DNA of 64,000 nucleotides from assembly GCA_015501055.1 (NCBI GenBank), contig JADNYV010000014.1, positions 372,001 through 436,000 on the forward strand. Direction: 5' to 3'. Below the pieces are notes generated by a model, which ran no database searches, was not told where the DNA came from, and worked only from the letters and a program-made list of their open reading frames with translations. This DNA comes from Mucidula mucida. Lineage: Eukaryota; Basidiomycota; Agaricomycetes; Agaricales; Physalacriaceae. Position numbers and translations under genes: made by a program. Below, piece after piece: positions 11,245 to 22,900 of the stretch; within the stretch, counting starts at the first letter, position 1, and each line of letters starts with the position of its first letter.

Positions 11245-13558
11245 TCATCGCGAGTCATTGGCCAGCCATGACAGGCTTAGAGGCAAAGTCCGACCTGAAT
11301 CCGAGGGAGCAATCGGTCCTCTCCGTTCCGTTTGCAAGCCAAACGGAGGGAGACTCGTTGGTGCAGGGTTACTCCATTCAAGCAACCCGCTGGACTTGAG
11401 AGAAGGAAGCAACTTGTCGCCACCATTTGATAAGGGCGGCGCGAAGTGGATGGACTTTTGCTTCGGGGTGACGGGTACGGGATCGACATTCGTATCGGAA
11501 CGATCAGGTTGAGATGCACGCGGCGATGTGGAAGTGACATGTCTCAGACATAAGGAAGAGGGGCTTCCCCATCGATCGCGGACAAGACGCTCCATTCGGA
11601 CTCCAGCGAGATCCTCGTAGTCCTCAAGCCAGAGCATGACCTGAGGATCTTTGGCCATGTCCAGGTACTTGATAAGCGGCTAAGAAACTCAATTAGTAAA
11701 GGGTCATCGTCATGAAACCATCACATTACCCAGATAATGGAACCCTCTAATCAAACAAGGGAGCCATCAACAAACACTTCATAGACTAGTTCGAGAGAAA
11801 CTCACGAATGAAGCTGTATTTCGCGCGAGATCCAAGCATGTTCATGATACTGTATAGCCGTTCCATGATGAAATCGATGTCGGGAGTGTTGTGAGTTGTG
11901 CGACTTTGTTCTGCTAGACGTTGTCGGGCCTTGACGTGTGTGAGCTCGTGAAATTTGCAGCAGACGACACATACCACAATGAGAGCAAGTGACGAAGTCG
12001 CGTGATAGACGTGTATCAGAGCGTAACACCAAGCACCGAGATTAGAGCTAGTTTCGAACATAGACTTCTGGACAGAGACGCATTGCTTCGAAAATAGAAG
12101 GTGAGGTGGCAATGAAGACGACCATTCCTATATGCCAATGAGCAGCGATACGTAAAGGCTTAGGAGTACACGTACCTCCAATAATCTCTCGCAGTCTGCC
12201 ACAACCTTCTTTGTCTCAAGTTGAGCTAACACATCCAAAGCCGATTCCACCTTTTGATGAATAGTAATGACGCGAACTAAGTGCCCGAATTCGGAGGCGT
12301 AGTGGGTGCGTACTGCCGGTAGATACAAGTACTCCGGCAAGCTTTGGTGTACTACACCCATTTCGAAGCTAGTTTCATCAGCAGGTAACCGAAGGCGGAG
12401 CTCGGCGTCGCTGAAGCCCATGACGCCACCCCCGATGCTTAATCCCTCGGTGCTGGGAGATGAATGCGACATGCCCCCACCCGTCCAACCGAACCAGACG
12501 CCGCGCACACAGTCCACAACGTATGTGAGCCAAAAGATGCGCCGGATGCATTCCCGTTCCAGACTTTCGGTAACCATGGCGGAAGAAGGTGTCGAAGATA
12601 ACAGAGGATGCTCGGGAGTGTGGACATTCATAGCCTCGATGAGTTGGAGCGTGAGCACCCGAAAGCGTTCCCCTGAAATCCAGCCCGAGTGACTCTTGTC
12701 CTTTCCATTTTTGTCAAATTTATAGTCATCATGGGCGACGATTTCGTAGGTGGAAAGAAGACATAGAGCCTGGGCCGTTTGAAGATTTGCTGGTGCGGTC
12801 AGACGTCCCGAAGAATCAAACATGAGAGCTATCGCAGCATCTTGAAAACGTCGTCCTGCTAAGCGCGCAGGCTTGACCTTGAGTGAAGGTTGCTTGCTAT
12901 GACGGGCAGCGATGGCAGAGACAGCGTTCACAAGGTACCGCGGTACTTGATTGTGGGACAGCGCGGCGGTAAATGTGGGTTTGTGAATGATAGATACGAC
13001 CGGATGAGAGTGCGCGAAAAATACTAGAGATAAGGTCAGCAGTAGTCTAAACCTGGTCAGATGTTCGCCATACGGTTGGTCAATTCCCTCGTCAACAAAG
13101 GATCCAGGGTCTCAGGATCGACTTCGGAGTGGGAGCGTTTTCTTGCCGAAGAGGCAGAGTATGACTGCTGCTGCTGAGATTGAGGAAATTGGTAGGATGG
13201 TTGTGAGAGCGTATGCTGAGACTGAGGCTGGGGCTGTGGTTGAGGGTCAGGTAATCTCGGAGGGGGTACAGGACGACCGCTGGCATCGGTATATGTACAC
13301 GGTTTTGAAGCAAAATAACTGCAATCCAGTGAGCATGAGAGGATCAAGAAAGGCGCCTGAAGGTACCAGTTACTACACGGATCTACTGATTCTCAGTACA
13401 AGTTAATGAAGCATTGACAAAAACATACCCGTTCCGTCGCACCGTCGTTTGCTCTTGTGGCAGCCGTCACAGGCCTTGGTGCGATGAGAAAGGAGGAATA
13501 AACACGAGAACTAGAGACCAACCTTTGCGAGACGCTTTCGTTTGGGCGGCTTGTCCAT
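11245..13558 (-). CDS. Zn2Cys6 fungal-specific transcription factor
   Basis: Nuclear DNA-binding regulator. The start MDKPPKRKRLAK (basic, NLS-like) runs directly into a complete binuclear zinc cluster with spacing C-X2-C-X6-C-X6-C-X2-C-X6-C (CDGCHKSKRRC, then CSNC, then C in SKPCTYTD). The fifth cysteine codon is split by an intron, and a 19-nt exon (13367-13385) carries the middle of the cluster. A Pro/Gln-rich linker with Q runs follows (about 13150-13260). The fungal_trans region then runs from LFFAHSHPVVSIIHKPTF through NAVSAIAARHSKQPS, STYEIVAHDD, RECIRRIFWLTYVVDC and LPADETSFE. A 17-nt exon (11730-11746) encodes GSIIW before the C-terminal AKDPQVMLWLEDYE. The promoter is shared with the divergent MFS gene. 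Target genes cannot be read from the sequence; neighbouring cellulase and transporter genes are candidates by position only. Confidence 0.92.
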
Positions 13559-14328
13559 TGCGGATAACTGGGCGAACGTGCCGTTGACTGGAGCGAGATA
13601 GGGCGCGCGTCGGGGCGTAGGAACAGAAAGGATTGATGATGGCGGAAAGCCAAGAGGTGTGTAAGATAATTGACTGCTTTTCTTGAATATTTACAAGCGG
13701 CGTCAAAGCACTGATGAAGAAGCAGGAAAGAAGAGGAGAATTACGAAATCTGACACTCAACCGCCGGCAACCTTCTTCTTGCCGCCGGAGTCCGAAACAA
13801 GGGTCCTTTGTCTTCTCCATTCAGATGAGTTTTCAGCGATTTTGCTGTAAACCCTCCAGCGCACCGGAGCCAGTGTCTATTCTTAAAGTGTTGATATAGA
13901 CATCAAGAACTGTCAATATCACCTGTTACTTGACGGCTTTTTGAAAAGACACAAAAGTACACAATCTAAATAATATCGAATACCAGCCCTTCTATAGCAG
14001 ACTCATTAGCGCAAAAAAGACCAGAGCTTAATCAGGACGAGCCAGAACAATATGAGCAACGGAGGATGGGATGCGGATCTAAGCGGATAAGATACTCTCT
14101 ATCTGATAACCTTGGACACGTAAAGTAGAAGAGAGCTTGTTCTTTCATTCTATTCAACGTCTCTTGACCAGTAACCACCACCATCAAGCTCAGGCAATCG
14201 GGTACTCTACCAGAAATTCCCGCGTGTATGGGAAAATAGGCCTATCTTGCCGAAAACCACGTTCGGCTCCGACATATGAAGTGGTTTATTCACATTTTCC
14301 AAGTTTAGCTCTCTCTCCTCTCGCTCTC
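13559..14328. other. Bidirectional promoter region between regulator and MFS transporter
   Basis: About 770 bp upstream of two divergent genes. The MFS reading frame is open from 14137, but the family-typical start is at 14329. I did not recognise a defined operator. Confidence 0.5.
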
Positions 14329-16455
14329 ATGCCTTATTCTGAGCCTTCCCTTGAGGCTGTCCCTCTTTTACTGGCACCGTCCAGACATAGATGGAAGGCA
14401 AACCCGTTCTGGTAAGTCCCTGCAACCTTTTACTATCGGCCAATGGATCTGACATCTCCAGGTTGATCCCAGTCGTAGTTGTCGCTTCCATGGCTGTAAG
14501 CATCGCTCGAGAATGCTGCTCGCCGTCTTAACTGTCGCCTTGAACGTAGCGGGGGATGACGCTGGCTCCGCGTATTCAAGTCTATACCGATATCGCCTGT
14601 CGCGCTGTGCAAGAACCGCTGTCTCATCTCTCGGACGAGTGTACTTCTCTGCCAGAAGTACAGCAGGGTGCTGCTAGCTTACAGGCGTGTGCGTACGCCT
14701 CTCAGCTTCCTGCTGTGCACGCTTATTGAGTACTACAGCAATCATGACCGTTATGAGCATCCTCAGCGCGATAACCACCGGGCCCTGGAGCAAGCTCGGA
14801 GATTCAGTTGGTCGCAAGCCTATCATCTTTGCCAGTCTGATGGGCGCCCTCAGCCTGTACGTGCGGCGCGTCATCAATTGAGATGATTAAACAAATTGAT
14901 ACTCAACAGAGATATCGTCTTCGTTTTCGTGACAACCGAAAATTCCTTCTTCTCCGCGTACGCGGAGCAGCTCCTTATGTTCGGCTTTGTGCTTGACGGC
15001 GCAGTCGGGGGCCTCTCTTCATTCAACGGCGTTGTACACGCGTGCGTTCTTAGTAATCTCCCATCATTATTTCTCACCGTTGTTCCATCAGCTATATGGC
15101 CGATTGTACTGAACATGGATCTAGGTACGCGCTTATATGCGTCTTTTGTAGGTATCTGACACCGATTTCAGATCCAAGATTTTCAGTACAATGCAAGGCA
15201 TCGTGTTCATCGGCTTAGCCCTCGGGCCATGGGTACGCGTCCGGTTCACCGCGTGTAACTGTTGAATAACAACCTCCAGGGCGGCGGAATCGCTCTATCA
15301 GTATTCAAAGACGATCCGTATCTTCTATTCCGCATCAGCGCAGGTCTTCTCATTACGCTGCTGTGCTACTTGGTCTTCATTTGTCCGGAATCGCTAGAGA
15401 AAGATCGTCGCATCATCAACAGCGATAACCTACGTTCTATACCTAAGATATCTCTACTCTCCCTCCGTCGAGCCGCCACAAAACTTAGCGCTGCCCTGCT
15501 TTCGCCGATAGCGATATTCACTCCGCGCACTGTGCTCGGATCTGCCAGGAGAGATTACAATCTGACATTCCTAGGTGTCGGCTTGTTTATCTATCTCGTC
15601 TCAATCGTAAGCTGGCTGAACTTCCCGTGACAATGTATTCAGACGAACCAACTTTGACAGGGCATATACCAGATCAAGTACTTGTACGCGAAACATATCT
15701 ATTCTTGGACGAGCAGTGAGGTAAGTCTTCGGCCTCTGTATCGCAACGAGAGTTGACAGGACGATAGCTCGGTTTCTACATGTCGCTTCTTTGGATATCG
15801 CGTGCCATCAACCTTCTAGGATTCATACCCAGTACGTCTCAAACGTTCGCACTCTAAAAGGTAATTGTAGAGTTTCTCATTTTCCCATCTGCAGTTATTG
15901 TCGCCTATCTGAAGCCTAAACCCGGATCACCAAACTTTTCCATTTATTCCGAGATGCACTTCGACCAACGGCTGGCGCAGTGCTCACTCGCTGTAGACGG
16001 GCTAGCTGATGCGCTAGTGGCCGTCTCTGGCTCGTCGTCTCCAGCCGTCTTCACGGCGCTGTCGTGCATAAACTCTTTCACTTCCGGTGGTAATCCGGCG
16101 ATGCACTCTCTTGGGGCGGTCTGCTTACATGCGAGTGGGACAAGTGCGGAAGCGGGTGCTCTGTTTGGCGCCATGGCGGTGTTATCCGCTGTGGCGCATG
16201 CTATATCGGTGAGTCGTTTTAGGTACCCGAGAGGGGCAGCGTAGTTGACGTTGGCATCCGCAGCCAACCATCTATGCTGTCACATACGGCCAAACTGTGG
16301 CATACTTTCCGCGGGCGATATTTTGTCTCGCCGCGGCTTTATTGGGAACAACAGTGTTACTCCTTGGATTGATAAAATCACAAGATCCGGGAAATGCTTA
16401 TGCACCCGTTAGGACGAGCGTCGAGGAGGGGGGGGAGGAAGAAGAAGCTTTATGA
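14329..16455 (+). CDS. Major facilitator superfamily transporter
   Basis: A 12-span secondary transporter of the drug/general-substrate type. After MPYSEPSLEAVPLLLAP, spliced exons give WLIPVVVVASMA and TTAIMTVMSILSAITTGPWSKL. MFS motif A follows as GDSVGRKPIIFASL (loop 2-3), then DIVFVFVTTENSFF, LMFGFVLDGAVGGLSSFNGVVHA, YMADCTEHGSRSKIFS, GIVFIGLALGPW, and a long central loop. The second half is ISLLSLRRAAT through GVGLFIYLVSI, LGFYMSLLWISRAINLLGFIP, AGALFGAMAVLSAVAHAIS and AIFCLAAALLGTTVLLLGLI. The acidic tail runs EEGGEEEEA to a stop at 16455. Eight to ten short introns. The substrate is unknown: motif A is present, but I see no sugar-porter signature, so a role with the nearby cellulase is only positional inference. 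Confidence 0.88.
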
Positions 16456-16882
16456 AAAGTTGAACTTTTATCTCCTGGTTTTGTTGTCTTAGTCTAAGTC
16501 TACACTGCAAGTGTTGTTTTCGGTATTTGTATCTTACTCGAGTTAATCGGATATTTCCCAAATGTTGATGCAATCGGCCTAGTGTAGCATTCACCGTCGG
16601 GCGTGCTGGTGTTTGGTGATACAATATGCACAGAGTCTCGGGAGTCCGCCGAGGACACGAGCAACGCCCTCACTACTTACCTTCAGTGAGACTAATTGGC
16701 TGACTACGTGAGATCGAGAGAAGTAACTTAGATGCCTCTCAATGGAGCCAAGGTGACATTGAGCCGGATGGCAGCAACTGTTATCTTCACATACCGAGGA
16801 ATGAAGGCTTATCGGTCGTCAAGAAAACGAAATTCGGGAATTTATTTGACGTGCTACAGACATCAACATAACGCGTTACATG
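16456..16882. other. Convergent intergenic region
   Basis: Lies between the 3' ends of the MFS gene (+) and the alkaline phosphatase gene (-). Short ORFs only; nothing recognised. Confidence 0.5.
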
Positions 16883-19873
16883 CTAGCAATCCCCATCTGT
16901 CGCTCCGAGAGCCAAGGCATCGGCCATCTTGAAGAAAATATCAATGCTGTTGTCTATCACGTCGAAGTAGATCAATAGCCATTTGGATAAGGACGGCTCA
17001 TGTAGACTCACAGACACCTCGGAACTTCTCCGAGCCCGGACCGCTGGCAAAGACAGAAACGTCGGTCAACGAGTGAACACCTTGGTCGACGTCCGGAGGC
17101 AGATTGCCGTCTGCATGATTGAGTTCACTGCGTACTACTGCATTGAAGGAAAAGTCACATACCAAGAACAAAGCCACCCTGCTGATCCTCGGGGTTGAAT
17201 GAGTAGACTCCATCGTCGGCCTTCGTAGCAGGCACTCTGGGGCCATCGGTGTTGATGGCAAAACCTTCCCGGCTACATAGAAGCAGCTAGTTAGGGAAAT
17301 GAACCTGCTGAGATTTCGAATGAACGTACTGATCCGGGAATGCACTGAGACCCGCCTATATCCGGTAGTTGGTGGGTGTTGACTATGCAGTCAAAGAGTT
17401 CACGTACCGCATAGACGTATCTAGGTTCCCAGTTCACAGGGAAGTGGGGTCCTTGAGCGCCAATGATGACAGTATCGTTGTTCGGCAGGGCGGCGGGATC
17501 GGCAGTGTAACCGCTCAAACCAGAGTTTGCATATGTGCCAACTGAGGCAGACTTAGTATAAGAGAGTAGAAAAACGACGGGTGTCTTACCAGCAGAACGC
17601 TTCGTGTGGTCAGTCGTCTGCGCCTTTAGATATTTAGTATCCGCAGAACCATAGACGTCCTGAAGATAGTTGAGTTGAGTGACTTCATTTGTGGGGAGTA
17701 TTGGGTCTCTACTCACAAAGCCATGACCATGATCAGCAGTAACGACAATAAGCGTGTTCTCTAGTTCACCGAGAGCCTGAAGATCTGTAACCTTTGAGTG
17801 TGGCGCAAGGTCCAGCAGAAGAACACTAACGCTCCATGGATGCTCGGATCGTATCGTCGAGCTCCAGCAATTCTCCGAGAGCACGGTCATAATCCAGTAC
17901 ATGCATCATCTAATGACGGTCAGTTCACTTGAGTATGGTCCATATGCTCGTGGACCCACTTTGTCGATGCTGGCAGCCTCGGACCTAACATAGGTATCGT
18001 CGATACAAAGCGGTCATTCTTGAGAGCAACACTTACATCATGAACCATCCAGTACCATTCTCCTGAGATCGTGCATGGAGGATATCAATAGCCTTGAGGG
18101 TCATCTCCTTGAGACCGGGTTGGTCAAGGGCGTCTGTACCATCCCCGAGAGGCGAATTCCCCAAACCGACAAGGTTCTCAGGATAGACCTACAAAGGATG
18201 AGCAAGTTGACATGGTCAAATGAGTGAGACGTACTTTGCGATCCACCCACTTTGACAAGTTCTCAGCTGAAGAAGATATGTGTCAAAAAATCCAACGCCC
18301 GATGACCAAGCTATACGACGTACTTCCGAAAATTCCGAGGGTCTTCGTGTTGTTACTGGTCCCTTGGAGTTCAGTGTTATTGTATACAACGTTGTAACCC
18401 TCAGACGCAAAAGCAGCGTAGAAATCTTGACCGTCGGGAGAGCCATCACCGGGAATGAACTGTTCAGCTCCTGCTCTGGAAGGACATAAACTCGCGTTTG
18501 GAATCGGGTCTCAAAAGCAGAACATACCCAAAGATGACATCTGGAGCCTCGCAGCTAGTTGGCCATTCGATCTCGGGGGAGTATGCTTGAGGGCCGTACA
18601 GATATTCATACACAACAGCGTCTAATTCGGAACCTGTGAAGTATGGTTATGCGACTGACTTTGACCAATGATGATACCTTACGAGCACGTGTATGCGCAC
18701 ATAAACCAGCTGGAGAGAATGACTATTTGCGAAATGGACACATTCAATGCAAGAAAGACGTACCAGGAGTAGCGTCAGCGATGTATGCAGTAGAGACCAT
18801 CCCAATGGGACCGTGGCGGCGTCTACGGAATAATTCGGCGATGGTTTCGAATTTCGGATCGTCGAATGGATCAGCCGACTAGACTATACATCAGACTAGG
18901 TGGCGTATCGAACAATAGAACACTTACACTGTCAACATAGACATTTAGGGCATTCACGGTGGACTTTTTGCCCGTATACAAAGCAGTGGCCGAGTTGGCC
19001 GAATCAGTAATGAAGGAGTCAATCGAATGGGTCATTTGGCTAGGACGTGGGTAAGAAGGAGCAATGCATGAATCAAAACGTCAATCAACTTACTGCCCAA
19101 GAGCCTCCATTTGGTCCATTTGCATTAAGGACTGGTAGACACCGTTGATGGATTTGTGAGCGATGAGTCGAGCAGCAGTAATCATAGACTGCGTCATGCC
19201 TATTAAGAGGTATAAGCAAGAGGAGTATCTCTTAAATTGAAGGCACCCACCATCTCCAATGAAGAAGAGGACATTTTTCGCAACAGGTTTCTTTGGTGTC
19301 TCGCGAACAAACCAGGTAGCTACTGTTTGACGATTATTGTAGTAGTTGAGAATGGCTTTATATTGTCCGGGATTAGCGAGGCTCAACTGTAATTCTGTTA
19401 ATCGGGGGTATAACGTATGGGGTCGAGACACATACAGCGCGGTATGACTTTGCAGCGACATTGACGAGAGAAGGGGTCTTTGCTGTCTTTGCGAAGAGAT
19501 CCTCGAACCACCTGCGCCAATGTTAACGGGATGGCAGTGGGCGTAGATGATACACGTACGTGAAGTTATACGTCGTGACTTCAGGTTCAGAAACTTTGAA
19601 GAAGGTCTTTGCGTCCTCACACTCTCCATCGCCAACCTGAATGCAAAAGGTGAAGTCTTCGTCAACAACGCCGCCATTAAAAGCCTCGCTTCCGTTCAAT
19701 GGCGCATGAACTTCGAGACGAATGTCGAAATATTGACCAGGAAGAAAGCTGGCTTGGTCAGGTGGGAAGACGCAGCCCAGAGTGGGGCATGTGCCGAGAC
19801 GCGTAAAGGTCTGTGCAGCGACCCAGCCAAATGTGCTGGCACCCAGCAATACGGAGGCTATCTTCCCTTGCAT
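16883..19873 (-). CDS. Secreted alkaline phosphatase
   Basis: Zn/Mg-dependent phosphomonoesterase of the alkaline phosphatase superfamily, secreted or vacuolar. The signal peptide MQGKIASVLLGASTFGWVAA is followed by TFTRLGTCPTLGC and then WFVRETPKKPVAKNVLFFIGDG with the metal-binding aspartate. TDSANSATALYTGKKS contains the phosphoserine nucleophile (about 18970-19010). The metal-site block VVTADHGHGF (about 17725-17755) is followed by GVHSLTDVSVFASGPG (about 17040-17090) with its metal-binding histidine. The end is IDIFFKMADALALG, stop at 16883. At least ten introns of about 45-60 nt. A TATA element lies about 55 nt upstream of the ATG. Phosphate scavenging is the expected role. Confidence 0.92.
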
Positions 19874-20810
19874 TTTGGGCGTGATGGCGGAAGCGAAGGA
19901 TCAATTCTCAAGGGGCTCCAATTTATATAGCCTGTCCACCGCGGCCCACGTTCAAGATTGATGCACTTGCCATACAGCTAGCTCGGTATCGTCGTCGTGA
20001 CATGGCGTTTGCAGTTGCACGTTGGCCAATGGCCGACATACCGTGCTGCAGAGACTCCGATATGTACCTGGCGCGACAAGTTATGTGATGTTCAGTCAAA
20101 GTATCGCTGGCTGCAGTTGTTTCCCAAGCAAACGCGTATTGTCGAGTTCACCAACGTGCGTGGGTACTTCCTGTTTGGGACATGCCAAGCCCTCTGCGAC
20201 ATGCTTCCATTTTAAGGGCTAAGCTGAGCTAGTACCTGGAGAGGCCCGCGGGCCAGGAAAGGAGCTCTTATGACCGAACAGACGTGGTGGTCGAGGTCTA
20301 AGGTCAACTTCAGGTGGGTCAAGGTACACGCACACGTGAGATTCATGTGACTAAGACACTTTGATCACCGACCACGTTCGGTCGGCGACTCGGCTTATAG
20401 AACACGATTCTGCCACTGGCCTCAGCCTACAGGTTGCGCTCACGACTTCAATAGTGGTAATCAAGAGCTCCAATATACGTGTGAGAACTGTAGAGACTTG
20501 TAGAAAAACGCGCAATACGTGGAGAATGGCATGCAATGACTCCCAGCCGGAAAGTGATCGACCGGTCGCCGGTGCACCACGATCGTAGATGAGCAAGAAC
20601 TGGTATTGACTGGCGACTGCGGTATATAAACAAGCCGTGTGTGGGAGTAACGAAGTACTGTACAAATGAACATTCAACTAAAAATACAAGTTCAGTTACA
20701 CTTTGCTTGAAATTGATTCGTCTTGGGCGCTGCTCTCAAAGATAAGGGTGCTTCTATATGCTTGTGAGCAAGTAAATTGAATGCAGAAATATACGTACAA
20801 CAAGTGAGGA
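19874..20810. other. Intergenic region upstream of alkaline phosphatase
   Basis: Holds the alkaline phosphatase promoter and the 3' flank of the SMP-domain gene. A plus-strand TATATAAA (about 20623-20631) has no convincing coding region behind it. ORFs of 60-110 codons show no domain. Confidence 0.45.
19921..19930 (-). promoter_or_regulatory. TATA element of the alkaline phosphatase gene
   Basis: Read on the minus strand this is CTATATAAAT, about 50-55 nt upstream of the ATG at 19873, inside the expected core-promoter range. Confidence 0.5.
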
Positions 20811-21646
20811 CTAGAGCGCGAAATCCTCGATGGAGGCGTTATAGGAAGCGGGTAACGTCGGCGACTTCTTCGCTCCAGTAGCGCCACGCTCAGACCTAAA
20901 ATTGTTCTCAGTGAATGATGGAAGATGGAGCGATTGCATAAAAACTTACGCAATGCGAGCTGCATCCTTAAGCGCCGCAACCGTTAGAGTATGGGCGTCA
21001 ATGCTTTGGTCTGTCACATGAGGATGCTTCGCAGCAGCGGCTTGAGCGTCGGCAGCGAGGGACCCTGGAGGAGGGCGATATCCCAATGCCTTATGCTCTT
21101 CAGACATGAGTTTGCGAGCATCAGCTGTGGAAAAAGTCAGATGTCGCGTCTTTACGGGCACGAATAGTACTAGACTTTACCTAGTCCGATGCGGTCCAAG
21201 TCAATCCCGCTGGTAATCGCTTTCGTGGGCGGGCTTGTGCCACGTTCCGTCTCAATGCGAGCGGCGTCTCCCAAAGCAGCTTCTCTCAGAGCCGAAGCAT
21301 CAACTTCGGACGAGGTGAGCTCTGGATGCTTAGCAGCTGCTGCCTGGGCTTCAGAGGCAAGAGAGCCAGGCGGCGGGCGGTAACCAAGCGCCTTGTGCTC
21401 CAGCGACATAATCTTACGGGCGTCGGCTGCTTGAACAGTATAGTATCAGTAACAGCTTAACAGTATGATCGGGATGTCCTTGCATTTGCCAACACTGTTG
21501 AGGTTGATAGAGCGCTTGTGGCCACTACTGTTCGTACATTTAGCACCCCGGCCATGAACGGTGAACAGGAAAACTGACGAAGAACGCGTCACAGCAGCGT
21601 CCATGGTTTGGGTCATGGATCCGGAGGTTTGACGAGCGCACGCCAT
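20811..21646 (-). CDS. Seed-maturation-protein (SMP/LEA-type) domain protein, two repeats
   Basis: Two tandem copies of the SMP domain, first described in plant late-embryogenesis-abundant proteins and also seen in fungi. Each copy has ADARK-(I/L)MS-EHKALGYRPPPGSLA, then AQAAAAKHP and an ALxDAARI block. Repeat 1 is at about 21240-21430 and repeat 2 at about 20950-21130. A short exon ends the protein (SERGATGAKKSPTLPASYN to stop at 20811). The N-terminal exon (21646 leftward) reads MACARQTSGSMTQTMDAA. Its upstream frame continues with ARIQ, which is typical inside the domain, so a further 5' exon with a partial third repeat is likely and the start is provisional. The expected role is desiccation or stress protection in cytosol or nucleus, inferred from family only. 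Confidence 0.82.
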
Positions 21647-22900
21647 TTGAATACGAGCTTTCGGAATGAAGTTCGGTGGTGGCGGTCTAGATTAAGGATC
21701 CATGGAGGCAAGCGACCATACTTTATTGCCACATCGTGAGAATTGACGGTCGCAATGGCATCATGAGTACAAGTGGAGTCGGTGGTGCGCTTTCGGCGCT
21801 TCTGTGGAGAGTTGGAGAATCAAAACAGATATCAACACGTGACACTACGCGTCGGTAACTGTCACGATATCGTGTACTGATATACTGCACTGCTCTCTCT
21901 GAGCTCGCCCAAACAGCGCAGCGGGAAACCCATCAGCTGAGCAGATGAAGTATGTTGCAAGTTATGTACGATAAGCGTTGATGTCCGATTGTTGGAGCCG
22001 GAACTCGCAACAATAGCAATTCGCGTCATGTTTGCCATAATACAAGGTACTTGTGAGGTCGTCGCGTGAGTACATTTCCAAGGCCTCATAGCCGAATCCC
22101 GAAAGTACCCATGTAAGCGGTATTCCAGAGATGTCGCTCCCATCAGCGCCCGTCTATTAAATGATATTTCGAGAAGAAATACCAAAGAGCCTCCAGCAGC
22201 GAGAGCAATTGCCTCACATACTGCGTATCCTAAGGTCAATCCTCGGCGGGCCCTCGGTGGTACACATCCCCACTCTCGCGAATCGCGAACGTTAAGGCGC
22301 GTCAACCAGTCCACTTCTGATCTGTTTCAGTCTGAGGGCTGATTAGGTTCAATTCGGATGGTAACGAGCCGGTGCATTGTTGCTCGACCATCACAAGCAT
22401 CACGTCCGATGCACTCGCCACTACGATTCGCAACAGAACTTTTGGACAACCCGAAGTCGGAAATTGTGCAATGCTAATGTCACAGTACAACTTGATGAGG
22501 CGTCGATCTCCGAAGACTGTCAAAACGTCCCGCAGAGTGACATTCAGCCAGTGGTGCATGAGCACGAACCGAAACCACAACCAAAGGCTGCCCGGAATGG
22601 ATGACGAGCCGTCGACAAAAAGCAAGTGGTAGACTGAACGATTCGGCCATGTGTATGATAGATTTCACTTCTTGAGAACAGAGGAATGCTCAGATAGATA
22701 TGTCAAGGGCGCTGGCGTACATCAAATCGCACTGACTCGAAACAGCTGAACGTCACCGCGAGTTAGATCAACTACCACGAAGGAAGCAAGTACCGAATGT
22801 GCCCAATTCGTGTATGCGTCCATCCCATTTCCCAACACCGCCCGCCTCTCATGGGCCGCGGCGCTGAAGCTGCATCCAGAACGATAGTATCCACCAATGC
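21647..22900. other. Region without a confident gene
   Basis: Minus-strand ORFs at 21862-22314 (150 codons), 22302-22625 (107) and 22722-22922 contain hydrophobic stretches (for example LTLGYAVCEAIALAAGGSLVFLL). They could be exons of a degraded or unrecognised membrane protein. I could not join them by splice sites into a continuous product and do not call a gene. It also holds the promoter of the SMP-domain gene. Confidence 0.35.

Noticed and set aside
13266..13347. Zinc cluster with irregular C-X3-C spacing from unspliced reading
   Set aside because: The alternative splice using the 19-nt exon gives the canonical C-X2-C spacing, so the irregular form is an artefact of reading intron sequence.
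22302..22668. Possible STE3-like pheromone receptor fragment (a CDIS string and a GCVPP string)
   Set aside because: Only short chance-like matches; the membrane-span order and conserved loops of STE3 receptors cannot be traced.
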